The notes beneath the pieces were generated by a model, which did no database searches, was not told where the DNA came from, and was given only the letters and a program-made list of their open reading frames with translations. From positions 1 to 64,000 of the forward strand of contig DATBKS010000078.1 in assembly GCA_036555755.1 (NCBI GenBank): a DNA stretch of 64,000 nt. The letters are read 5' to 3'. Shown piece by piece: positions 24,485 to 31,702 of this stretch (position 1 is the stretch's first letter; each line of letters begins with the position of its first letter). A program made the position numbers and the translations under genes. The DNA comes from JAICJR01 sp036555755. Its GTDB lineage: Bacteria > Actinomycetota > Thermoleophilia > Solirubrobacterales > Thermoleophilaceae.

Positions 24485-25603
24485 ATGCGACGCATTGTCC
24501 TCTTCGGCGCCACGGGCTACACGGGTCGGTTGGTGGCTGATGCGCTGGTGGAGGGGGGCGCCGCGCCGCTGCTCGCTGCACGCAACGAGGCGGCAGTGAC
24601 GAAGCTGGCCGGCGAGCTGGGCGGCCTCGACAGCGCCGTGGCAGACGTCATGCGGCCGGGCACGCTGCGCGAGCTGCTCGACAAGGACACCGTGCTCGTC
24701 AGCACGGTCGGTCCGTTCCTGCGCTGGGGGTCGACCGCGGTGGAGGCGGCGATCGAGGCGGGCTGCATCTACCTCGACTCGACGGGCGAGCCGCCGTTCA
24801 TCCGTGAGGTGTTCGAGCGCCGCGACGGCCCCGCCAAGGCGAGCGGCGCCGGGCTCGTGACCGCGTTCGGATACGACTTCGTGCCCGGCAACCTGGCCGC
24901 GGCGCTTGCGCTGGAGCGGGCGGGCCAGAAGGCCGTGAAGGTCGCGGTCGGTTACTTCATCACCGGCGGCGGGAGCATGAAGGACGCGATGAGCGGCGGC
25001 ACCGCGGCATCGGTCGCCGGCGTGCTGATGGCGCCGGCGTTTGCCTATCGCGACGGCCGTGTGCAGACCGAGCGCTCCGCCAAGCGCGTGCGCTCGTTCG
25101 AGGTCAAGAACAAGAAGCTCACCGGGATGTCGGTCGGCTGCTCGGAGCACCTGTCCCTGCCCCGCGTGCACCCGTCGCTCCGCGAGGTGGACGTCTACCT
25201 CGGCTGGTTCGGTCCCGCCTCGCGCGCGATGCAGGGCTTCTCCATGCTCGGCGGAGTGCCGGGCGTGCGCGCCGGATCCGAGAAGCTCACCGGCCGCTTC
25301 GTGAAGGGCTCGACCGGCGGGCCCGGCCCCGAGGAGCGCGCCAAGAGCGGCTCGCTGATCATCGCCGAGGCGCAGGATGCCGCAGGCAACGTGCTCGAGC
25401 GCGTCGAGCTCCGCGGCGTGAACGGCTACACCTTCACCGGCAAGATCCTCGCCTGGGGCGCCGCGAGAGCAGCGGACCAGGGCCTCGAAGCCACCGGCTC
25501 ACTGGGCCCGGTAGAGGCCTTCGGGCTACGCGCCCTGGAAAAGGGCTGCAGAGAAGCTGGCCTAGAAGAGGCCGACGTCCTGGTGAAGGCCGCCGGCTGG
25601 TAG
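24485..25603 (+). CDS. Saccharopine dehydrogenase-like NAD(P)-binding protein
   Basis: The 372-residue protein begins with a Rossmann motif (IVLFGATGYTGRLVADALV), has the conserved VLVSTVGPFLRWGSTAVEAA and CIYLDSTGEPPFI segments, and continues with AFGYDFVPGNLAAALAL. This is the layout of the saccharopine-dehydrogenase-like family that includes mycobacterial trans-acting enoyl reductases and human SCCPDH. These act on lipid or polyketide intermediates or are of unknown role; true lysine metabolism is unlikely. It is a single gene between a heptad array and a strong terminator. Confidence 0.87.
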   Translation: MRRIVLFGATGYTGRLVADALVEGGAAPLLAARNEAAVTKLAGELGGLDSAVADVMRPGTLRELLDKDTVLVSTVGPFLRWGSTAVEAAIEAGCIYLDSTGEPPFIREVFERRDGPAKASGAGLVTAFGYDFVPGNLAAALALERAGQKAVKVAVGYFITGGGSMKDAMSGGTAASVAGVLMAPAFAYRDGRVQTERSAKRVRSFEVKNKKLTGMSVGCSEHLSLPRVHPSLREVDVYLGWFGPASRAMQGFSMLGGVPGVRAGSEKLTGRFVKGSTGGPGPEERAKSGSLIIAEAQDAAGNVLERVELRGVNGYTFTGKILAWGAARAADQGLEATGSLGPVEAFGLRALEKGCREAGLEEADVLVKAAGW

Positions 25604-25610
25604 CGCCGCC

Positions 25611-25647
25611 CTGCCAACTGCCAACTGCCAACTGCCAACTGCCAACT
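25611..25647. repeat. Heptanucleotide tandem repeat (CTGCCAA)x5
   Basis: Five perfect copies of CTGCCAA lie 8 nt after the stop of the saccharopine-dehydrogenase-like gene and run straight into the terminator stem. Confidence 0.95.
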
Positions 25648-25688
25648 CGAAACGAAGAGGGGCGCCGTAGCGCCCCTCTTCCGTTTCG
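25648..25688. terminator. Strong bidirectional stem-loop terminator
   Basis: CGAAACGAAGAGGGGCGC (25648-25665) pairs with 25670-25688 across a CGTA loop, about 18 bp with one bulged C. The T-rich outer arms serve as tails on both strands. It ends the plus-strand gene and probably also the minus-strand small transcript described here. Confidence 0.8.
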
Positions 25689-25880
25689 CTGAACTTTCGG
25701 CGGCGGTCCTCAACCTTGAGCAGGTTGGGTGGGCGGGACCAGCCCCCACCTACGCCATCCGACGGTGCCCTGGATGGACTCCGTTAGTCCGCTTCAGCGC
25801 CGGCTAACGGCCGGACACCTCCAGGGTCCCGAAAAAACTGTCACTCAAGTTAGGACCACCTCCTTTCCCTGGTAGCCCTT
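25689..25880 (-). ncRNA. Candidate small structured transcript downstream of gyrA
   Basis: Read on the minus strand, this region starts after the gyrA terminator, carries an extended Shine-Dalgarno sequence (25853-25866) and a 14-codon ORF, then nested stems. Clear pairings are 25781-25787 with 25804-25810 (CCGTTAG/CTAACGG), 25769-25774 with 25820-25825, 25728-25734 with 25742-25750, and 25711-25715 with 25723-25727. It ends at the terminator at 25648-25688. I do not recognise it as a known RNA family. A possible weak -10 (TTACAT) lies near 25880. Confidence 0.4.
25804..25848 (-). CDS. Putative 14-residue leader peptide (TTG start)
   Basis: TTG at 25848 is 10 nt after GGAGG inside AAAGGAGGTGGTCC, a near-complete complement of the 16S rRNA 3' end. 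The ORF reads LSDSFFGTLEVSGR then TAG, with the first Leu read as Met at initiation. It contains a T TTT TTC heptamer typical of slippery sites, but neither shifted frame extends far. Its stop codon lies in the CTAACGG arm of the main stem, so ribosome passage would disrupt that stem. The peptide itself may be irrelevant. Confidence 0.35.
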   Translation of the reverse strand: MSDSFFGTLEVSGR

Positions 25881-25904
25881 ATGTAAGCAGACGCGGGAGA
25901 TGAG

Positions 25905-25932
25905 AAAAAGAGCGCGGTTCGCAAGTACCGCG
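25905..25932 (-). terminator. gyrA terminator
   Basis: On the minus strand CGCGGT (25918-25913 complement side) pairs with ACCGCG (25932-25927) across an 8-nt loop, followed by CTCTTTTTCTC. It lies about 30 nt after the gyrA stop codon and has the stem plus T-run of an intrinsic terminator. Confidence 0.65.
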
Positions 25933-25961
25933 AAACGGTCCGGCGACGAGGTCGGGCGAAG

Positions 25962-28622
25962 CTACTCCTCGGAGGAATCGGGCTCGGAGTCGTCGGCCTC
26001 GGGAGCGTCGCCGTCGTCAGCGCCCGTCTCCTCGGCGTCCTCGGCCTCCTCGACCGGAGCAGCGGAGGTCGTCTCGGCCGCGACGGCGCCATCGGCGCCC
26101 TCCGCCGCCAGCGTGTCCTCCACGCCGTCGGCGATCTCCTCCTGCACCTGAGCCGAGGTGTTGGTCTCCATGACCAGCGCAACCGCGCTCACCACGTCGT
26201 CATCGCGCAGGTTCATCACGCGCACGCCCTGGCCCGGGCGACCGACCTTGGAGATCCCGCGCACGCCGGTGCGCTGCACCATGCCGTTCTGCGAGATGAA
26301 CACGAGCTCGTGGTGCTCGCGGACGATCAACGCGCCGGCGAGACCGCCCTTCTTCTCGGTGAGGGTGATCGTCTTGACGCCCATCGTGCCGCGGCCCTTG
26401 ACCGGGTACTCGGCGATCGCGGTGCGCTTGCCGTAGCCGTTCTCGGTGACCACGAGCAGCTCGGTGTCGTCGCGCGCGATGTCCATCGCGAGCACGCGAT
26501 TGTCCCCGCGCGACACGTTCATGCCGCGGACGCCGCTCGTGTCGCGCCCCATCGGGCGCACCTGCGCCTCGCTGAAGCGCGCCGCCTGGCCCGAGCGCGA
26601 CACCATGATGATGTCGTCGTCGCCGTCGGTCCGGCGCACGGCCACGAGCTCGTCGTCGTCGCGGATCTTGATCGCGATGATGCCGTCGGCCTTGATCGGC
26701 GTGTTGTACGACTGGAACTCGGTCTTCTTGACCATGCCCTTGCGCGTGGCGAACACGAGGTACTTGCCCTCGGAGAAGTCGCGCGTGGACTGCACGGCGC
26801 GGACGAACTCGCCCTCGCGCAGCGGCAGCAGGTTCACGAGCGCGCGCCCGCGCGCCGTGCGCGAGGCCTCGGGCAGCTCGTAGACCTTCTGCCGGTAGAC
26901 CTTGCCGCGGTTCGTGAAGAACAGGAGGAAGTCGTGCGTCGAGCACACGAAGAGGTGCTCGATGTAGTCGTCGTCCTTCATGTCCATGCCGGTGACGCCG
27001 ATCCCTCCGCGCTTCTGCTTGCGGTAGGTGTCGAGCGGCAGCGACTTGATGTAGCCCGACTTCGTGATCGCGATGACCATCTGCTGGTCGGCGATCAGGT
27101 CCTCGATGTCGATGTCGTCCTCGGACGCCGTGATCTCGGTGCGGCGCTCGTCGCCGAACTGAGACCTGACCTCCCCGAGCTCCTCCTTGATGAGGCCCAT
27201 CACGCGGTCCTCGTCGCCGAGGATCTCGCGCAGCTCCTTGATCCGCTCGACCAGGTCGGCATGCTCCTGCTTGATCTTGCCGCTCTCGAGCGCGGTGAGC
27301 CGCTGCAGCCTCAGGTCGAGGATCGCCTGCGCCTGCTCGCGCGAGAGATCGAAGTTCGACATCAGGCCGTCGCGCGCGACGTCCGGGTCGCGCGAGCCGC
27401 GGATCAGCTCGATGACGGCGTCGAGATTGTCGAGCGCGATGAGGAGGCCCTCGAGGATGTGGGCGCGCGCCTCGGCGCGGCGCAGCTCGTGCTTGGTGCG
27501 CCGGACGATGACCTCGCGCTGGTGATCCACGTAGTTGCGGATCAGCGCCTCGAGGCCGAGGGTGCGCGGCACGCCGTCGACGAGCGCGACCATGTTGACG
27601 CCGAACGTCGACTGCATCGGCGTGTGCTTGTAGAGCTTGTTGAGCACCACGCGCGGGTTGACGTCGCGCTTCAGCTCGATGACGAGGCGGATGCCGTTCT
27701 TGTCCGACTCGTCGCGGAGATCGGAGATCTCGGGGATCTTCTTGTCGTTGACGACCTCGGCGATCTTCTTGATCACGCCCGTGCCCTCGTTGCGGCCGTC
27801 GCCCTTCGTCACCTGGTAGGGGAGCTCGGTGACGATGATCGCCTCCTTGCCCTGGCGCAGCGGCTCGATGTGAGCGCGCGCCTGGACGACCACGCGGCCG
27901 CGGCCGGTCTCGTACGCATCGCGGATCCCGGAGATGCCCTTGATGATTCCGCCGGTCGGGAAGTCCGGGCCCTTGACGTGCTTCATCAGACCGACGGTGC
28001 CGATCTCCGGATCCTCGATGTACGCCGTGACCGCATCGATCGTCTCGCGCAGGTTGTGAGGCGGGATGTTCGTGGCCATGCCGACCGCGATGCCGGAGGA
28101 GCCGTTGACCAGGAGGTTGGGGAAGCGCGACGGCAGGACGAGCGGCTCCATGCGCGACTCGTCGTAGTTGGGGCCGAAGTCGACGGTGTCGGCGTCGATG
28201 TCCCGCAGCATCTCGGTGGCGAGACGTGCGAGCCGCGCCTCCGTGTAGCGCATGGCGGCGGCGGGATCGTTGTCGATCGAGCCGAAGTTGCCCTGGCCGT
28301 CGACCAGCGGGTAGCGCTGCGCGAAGTCCTGGCCGAGGCGGACCAGCGTGTCGTAGATCGCCTGGTCGCCGTGCGGGTGGAAGTTGCCCATGACCTCGCC
28401 TACCACGCGCGCGCACTTCCGGTACGGGCGGTTGGGCTGGAGGCCGGCCTCGTGCATCGCGAACAGCACGCGGCGGTGCACCGGCTTGAGGCCGTCACGC
28501 ACGTCCGGCAGCGCCCGCCCCACGATCACGCTCATCGCGTAATCGAGGTAGGACGATCGCATCTCCTCCTCTAGCCCGCGCGGCTCGATGCTGCCGCCGG
28601 AGAGTGTTTCCATTGAAGCCAT
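25962..28622 (-). CDS. gyrA: DNA gyrase subunit A
   Basis: The 886-residue protein is the breakage-reunion subunit that introduces negative supercoils with GyrB. It starts with the typical SSYLDYAMSVIVGRALPDVR, has the catalytic Tyr in AAMRYTEARL (about residue 127), and in the C-terminal half a beta-pinwheel with a QKRGGIGVTGM-type gyrase box. The quinolone-determining region reads HPHGDQAIYDTLVRLGQDFA, with Gln at the position of E. coli Ser83. The tail (about 840-886) is a strongly acidic, Glu/Ala/Asp-rich extension. It lies 167 nt after gyrB with a structured spacer. Confidence 0.97.
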   Translation of the reverse strand: MASMETLSGGSIEPRGLEEEMRSSYLDYAMSVIVGRALPDVRDGLKPVHRRVLFAMHEAGLQPNRPYRKCARVVGEVMGNFHPHGDQAIYDTLVRLGQDFAQRYPLVDGQGNFGSIDNDPAAAMRYTEARLARLATEMLRDIDADTVDFGPNYDESRMEPLVLPSRFPNLLVNGSSGIAVGMATNIPPHNLRETIDAVTAYIEDPEIGTVGLMKHVKGPDFPTGGIIKGISGIRDAYETGRGRVVVQARAHIEPLRQGKEAIIVTELPYQVTKGDGRNEGTGVIKKIAEVVNDKKIPEISDLRDESDKNGIRLVIELKRDVNPRVVLNKLYKHTPMQSTFGVNMVALVDGVPRTLGLEALIRNYVDHQREVIVRRTKHELRRAEARAHILEGLLIALDNLDAVIELIRGSRDPDVARDGLMSNFDLSREQAQAILDLRLQRLTALESGKIKQEHADLVERIKELREILGDEDRVMGLIKEELGEVRSQFGDERRTEITASEDDIDIEDLIADQQMVIAITKSGYIKSLPLDTYRKQKRGGIGVTGMDMKDDDYIEHLFVCSTHDFLLFFTNRGKVYRQKVYELPEASRTARGRALVNLLPLREGEFVRAVQSTRDFSEGKYLVFATRKGMVKKTEFQSYNTPIKADGIIAIKIRDDDELVAVRRTDGDDDIIMVSRSGQAARFSEAQVRPMGRDTSGVRGMNVSRGDNRVLAMDIARDDTELLVVTENGYGKRTAIAEYPVKGRGTMGVKTITLTEKKGGLAGALIVREHHELVFISQNGMVQRTGVRGISKVGRPGQGVRVMNLRDDDVVSAVALVMETNTSAQVQEEIADGVEDTLAAEGADGAVAAETTSAAPVEEAEDAEETGADDGDAPEADDSEPDSSEE

Positions 28623-28625
28623 CTA

Positions 28626-28788
28626 GATGACCAACTTCGAGTTGACGTGGGCCTGGGGGCGCGACAGACCAAGCTGGGCGCCGCACGCCGACGAGCCGAT
28701 AGCTGAAGCTATCGGTGAGGAGGCGGGTGGTGATCCAGCGCTGGGGTGGCGCGTCATCCAGGTGTGCGGCAATGAGGAGTTGGTCATC
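28626..28788. repeat. 11-bp inverted repeat flanking the gyrB-gyrA spacer, with internal hairpin
   Basis: GATGACCAACT (28626-28636) and AGTTGGTCATC (28778-28788) are perfect reverse complements at the two ends of the gyrB-gyrA intergenic region. Inside is an 8-bp hairpin (28696-28715, CCGATAGC/GCTATCGG). The leader of gyrA mRNA can therefore form a closed multi-hairpin structure right before the gyrA start. Confidence 0.6.
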
Positions 28789-28809
28789 ATCAAACGTCCA
28801 GGTTGGTGA
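28627..28809 (+). CDS. Possible small antisense ORF in the gyrB-gyrA spacer
   Basis: A 60-codon ATG ORF fills the spacer on the plus strand and overlaps the gyrB 3' end by 20 nt. The end GWRVIQVCGNEELVIIKRPG looks protein-like, and the start MTNFELTWAWGRDRPSW is not obviously repetitive. There is no clear Shine-Dalgarno sequence, and it runs against both gyrase genes. It may equally be a by-product of the inverted repeat, whose arms encode its ends. Function unknown. Confidence 0.25.
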   Translation: MTNFELTWAWGRDRPSWAPHADEPIAEAIGEEAGGDPALGWRVIQVCGNEELVIIKRPGW

Positions 28810-31210
28810 CCTCGCGAGCGTGGCGCTCGATGAAGTCACGTCGGGGTTCCACCTTCTCGCCCATCAGCATCGAGAAGATCTCGTTGGCCGCTGCCGCGTC
28901 CTCGATCTGCACCTGCTGCAAGGTGCGCCGGCTCGCGTCCATCGTGGTCGTGTAGAGCTGGTCGGCGTTCATCTCGCCGAGGCCCTTGAAGCGCTGCATG
29001 TTGACCCCCTCGCGGGCGACGTCGAGCACGGCCCGGCGAAGGTCCTCGAAGGACTCCGCCTCGTCGTCCTTCTTGCCGAGGACGACCTTGAACGGCGGCG
29101 TGCCGGCGAGCTGCTTGAGCTCCCCGTGGACGCGTACGAAGTTGCGGTACTCGCTGGTGCCGAACATCTCGGGCCGGAGGCGGTGAGACGAGGCCGAGCC
29201 CGTCTTGCGCTCGATCGTCTTGACGACCATCTGCTTGTCGTCGCGGCTGACCAGCTCGACGTCGTAGGCCTCGCCCTCCGGCGTCTTGCCGTCGAGCAGC
29301 TTGGCGGCGGCGTCGGGATCCGTCACGCCCTCGTCGAGGAGGTGGGTGACCTCAAGGAAGTGGACGGCGTTGTGACCCCAGTCGGCCTGGAGCGACGACG
29401 CCCAGCCCTCGTACTGCTTGAGCAGGCGCACGAACTTCTGCCAGCGTGCGTGCGTGAGCTTGAAGCTGTCGCCGGTGCGGTCTGAGACCTCCATCTTCTC
29501 GAGCTTGTCGCGGAGCAGGACCTCCTCGAGCTCCGACTCCTTCTCGATGTAGATGTCCTGGCTGCCGGCCTTGACCTTGTACAGCGGCGGCTTGGCCAGG
29601 TAGACGTAGCCGGCCTCGATCAGGTCGGGCATCTCGCGGAACAGGAAGGTGAGCACGAGCGTGCGGATGTGGGCGCCGTCCACGTCGGCGTCGCACATGA
29701 CGATCACCTTGTGGTAGCGGGCCCGCTCGATGTCGAACTCCTCGCGGATGCCGGTGCCGATCGCCGTGATCAGCGCCTGGATCTCCTGGTTGCCGAGCAC
29801 CTTGTCGATGCGGTTCTTCTCGGCGTTGATGATCTTGCCGCGCAGCGGGAGGACCGCCTGGGTGTTGCGGTCGCGGCCCTGCTTGGCGGAGCCGCCCGCG
29901 GAGTCACCCTCGACGACGAACAGCTCGGCGAGCGACGGGTCGCGGACCGAACAGTCGGCGAGCTTGCCAGGCAGCGTGGAGTTCTCGAGCGCGGACTTGC
30001 GCCGCGTGAGGTCGCGCGCCTTGCGCGCCGCCTCGCGTGCGCGTGAAGCCTGTACCGCCTTGGTGATGATCTGGCGCGCCTCGGTGGGGTTCTCCTCGAG
30101 GAACTCGCCGAGCGCCCGGTTGACCACCTGCTGTACGAAGCCCTCGACCGGTGGATTGCCGAGCTTCGTCTTGGTCTGGCCCTCGAACTGCGGCTCGGGC
30201 ACCTTCACCGAGATGATCGCGGTGAGACCCTCGCGCACGTCCTCGCCCTGCAGGTTGTCCTCCTTCTCCTTGAGCAGCTGCTTCTGACGCGCGTACGCGT
30301 TGAGCGTGCGCGTGAGCGCCGAGCGGAAGCCGGACAGGTGCGTGCCGCCCTCGTGCGTGTTGATGTTGTTGGCGAACGAGAGCAGGTTCTCCTGGTAGGA
30401 GTTGTTCCACTGCATCGCGACCTCGAGCTCGCCGGGCTCGCCCTCGTCCTCGAGGTAGATGACCTTCTTGTGGATCGCGTCGCGCGTGCCCTGCGTGTGG
30501 ATGTGCTTGACGAAGTCGACGATGCCGCCGTCGTACTTGAAGCTCGCCTGGAAGCCCTCGCCCCGCTCGTCCTTGAACTCGATGCGAAGGCCGCGCGTGA
30601 GGAACGCCATCTCGCGGAAACGCTGCTCGAGGATGGTGCGGTCGTAGTCGAGCGAGTCGAAGATCTCGAGATCCGGCAGGAAGCTGATCTGCGTGCCACG
30701 CTTGTCGGTCTTCTCGCCCTTCTTGAGCTCGGCCTTCGGAACGCCTCGCTCGTACGACTGGGTCCACTCGTGGCCGTCGGTCCAGATCGTCAGGTGAAGC
30801 TCCTCGGAGAGGGCGTTGACCACGGAGACGCCAACGCCGTGCAGACCGCCCGAGACCTTGTAGCCCCCGCCGTCGCCGAACTTGCCGCCGGCGTGCAGCA
30901 CGGTGAGCACGACCTCGGCGGCCGGCTTCTTCTCCTTCTCCATGATGCCGACGGGAATGCCGCGGCCGTTGTCCGTGACCGTGACGCTGTTGTCGGGATG
31001 GATGACGATCTCGATGTGGTCGGCCTCGCCCGCGAGCGCCTCGTCCACCGAGTTGTCCATCACCTCGTAGATCAGGTGATGCAGGCCACGCGTACCGGTC
31101 GAGCCGATGTACATGCCGGGCCGCTTGCGAACCGCCTCGAGGCCCTCCAGGACGGTGATGTCCTGGGCCCCGTAGCTGCCCGATCCGTTCTTACGCGTGT
31201 TCTTCGCCAA
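28790..31210 (-). CDS. gyrB: DNA gyrase subunit B, long form with insert
   Basis: The 806-residue ATPase subunit has the GHKL motifs (YEVMDNSVDEALAG, VTDNGRGIPVGI, GGKFGDGGGYKVSGGLHGVG), the transducer Lys region (QTKTKLGNPPV) and the TOPRIM motifs EGDSAGGSAKQGRDR and MCDADVDGAHIRTL. Between about residues 560 and 730 lies an extra domain (LKQYEGWASSLQADWGHNA, TSEYRNFVRVHGELKQLAG) like the insert of E. coli GyrB (804 residues). Typical actinobacterial GyrB proteins have about 640-690 residues and lack it. The end QRFKGLGEMNADQLYTTTMD and MGEKVEPRRDFIE is standard. Confidence 0.97.
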   Translation of the reverse strand: MAKNTRKNGSGSYGAQDITVLEGLEAVRKRPGMYIGSTGTRGLHHLIYEVMDNSVDEALAGEADHIEIVIHPDNSVTVTDNGRGIPVGIMEKEKKPAAEVVLTVLHAGGKFGDGGGYKVSGGLHGVGVSVVNALSEELHLTIWTDGHEWTQSYERGVPKAELKKGEKTDKRGTQISFLPDLEIFDSLDYDRTILEQRFREMAFLTRGLRIEFKDERGEGFQASFKYDGGIVDFVKHIHTQGTRDAIHKKVIYLEDEGEPGELEVAMQWNNSYQENLLSFANNINTHEGGTHLSGFRSALTRTLNAYARQKQLLKEKEDNLQGEDVREGLTAIISVKVPEPQFEGQTKTKLGNPPVEGFVQQVVNRALGEFLEENPTEARQIITKAVQASRAREAARKARDLTRRKSALENSTLPGKLADCSVRDPSLAELFVVEGDSAGGSAKQGRDRNTQAVLPLRGKIINAEKNRIDKVLGNQEIQALITAIGTGIREEFDIERARYHKVIVMCDADVDGAHIRTLVLTFLFREMPDLIEAGYVYLAKPPLYKVKAGSQDIYIEKESELEEVLLRDKLEKMEVSDRTGDSFKLTHARWQKFVRLLKQYEGWASSLQADWGHNAVHFLEVTHLLDEGVTDPDAAAKLLDGKTPEGEAYDVELVSRDDKQMVVKTIERKTGSASSHRLRPEMFGTSEYRNFVRVHGELKQLAGTPPFKVVLGKKDDEAESFEDLRRAVLDVAREGVNMQRFKGLGEMNADQLYTTTMDASRRTLQQVQIEDAAAANEIFSMLMGEKVEPRRDFIERHAREVTNLDV

Positions 31211-31390
31211 AGTGTGTCCTCACATGGAAAGCCCCGACTCCGCGACCGTCTTTCGCGCGGGCCGGGGCGACTCAAACTCTCTGTATAGAGGGTAGCAAAG
31301 TGACCGGTTGAAACGCGTCATTTACGTACCGAAAATGCCCGCAAATCGCGTAAAAACACGTACGTTTGCAGGGGCGTTTGTTTCCATTTG

Positions 31391-31399
31391 TTATCCAAG
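31391..31399 (+). promoter_or_regulatory. Weak DnaA-box-like sequence TTATCCAAG
   Basis: TTATCCAAG matches 7 of 9 bases of the DnaA box TTATCCACA and lies in an AT-richer stretch upstream of gyrB, overlapping the DUF721 stop codon. It could take part in DnaA control of gyrB, or be chance. Confidence 0.25.
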
Positions 31400-31702
31400 T
31401 TGCCCCTTACCCCGGACGACGAACCGGAGCGACCCCACCGCGGGGGCCCCGAGGGCCTCATTCAGACCCTCCACGAGGCCGGGTGCGAGCAGGTCGAGCT
31501 CATTTGCCCAGACTGCCGATTTGCACGCCACCGTGACCACTCCGTCACGCTCGGAGACGGGCTCCGCCTCGGCCGCGATGACGGGGCCGGCGACGGACTC
31601 CCACTCCCCCTGGAGACGGGCGATCGTCGTGGCCGGCGCGGCCCTCGCAGTCACGCGCGCGAGCGCGTCCGCGATCTGACGCGGCTCCTTGTAGGGCGTC
31701 AC
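31391..31702 (-). CDS. DUF721/DciA-like protein
   Basis: The 103-residue protein has the DUF721 core: RLQGEWESVAGPVIAAEAEP, then DGVVTVACKSAVWANELDLL. DUF721 proteins lie between recF and gyrB in many actinobacteria, and the related DciA is the ancestral loader of the replicative helicase DnaB. A helicase-loading role here is family inference. It overlaps recF by 4 nt. The first nine residues (MTPYKEPRQ) precede the conserved helix. The protein lacks the long N-terminal extension seen in some DciA proteins. Confidence 0.85.
   Translation of the reverse strand: MTPYKEPRQIADALARVTARAAPATTIARLQGEWESVAGPVIAAEAEPVSERDGVVTVACKSAVWANELDLLAPGLVEGLNEALGAPAVGSLRFVVRGKGQLG

Larger units (their letters stand above)
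25604..25961. other. Long gap between convergent genes holding repeat, terminators and a candidate small transcript
   Basis: This 358-nt stretch has no gene of normal size. In order it holds five CTGCCAA heptads, a large bidirectional stem-loop terminator, several nested hairpins, a 14-codon ORF with a very strong Shine-Dalgarno sequence on the minus strand, and the gyrA terminator. Confidence 0.8.

Noticed and set aside
25611..25647. CTGCCAA and other heptad arrays as CRISPR repeats
   Set aside because: Units are 7 nt without spacers; there are no cas genes. They are plain tandem repeats.
25689..25880. SRP RNA, RNase P RNA, tmRNA or 6C RNA in the gyrA downstream region
   Set aside because: None of the conserved cores I know (SRP GGUGCUGUU/GGAA loops, RNase P GAGGAAAGUC, tmRNA ends, C-rich 6C loops) could be found.
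26310..28574. A 754-codon open frame on the plus strand opposite gyrA
   Set aside because: It is the complement of a highly conserved gene. Long antisense frames are expected in high-GC DNA, and its product is low-complexity His/Arg/Asp/Leu-rich.
28495..28839. Minus-strand frame of 114 codons spanning the gyrB-gyrA spacer
   Set aside because: It overlaps both gyrase genes in another frame and has a composition typical of out-of-frame high-GC reading.
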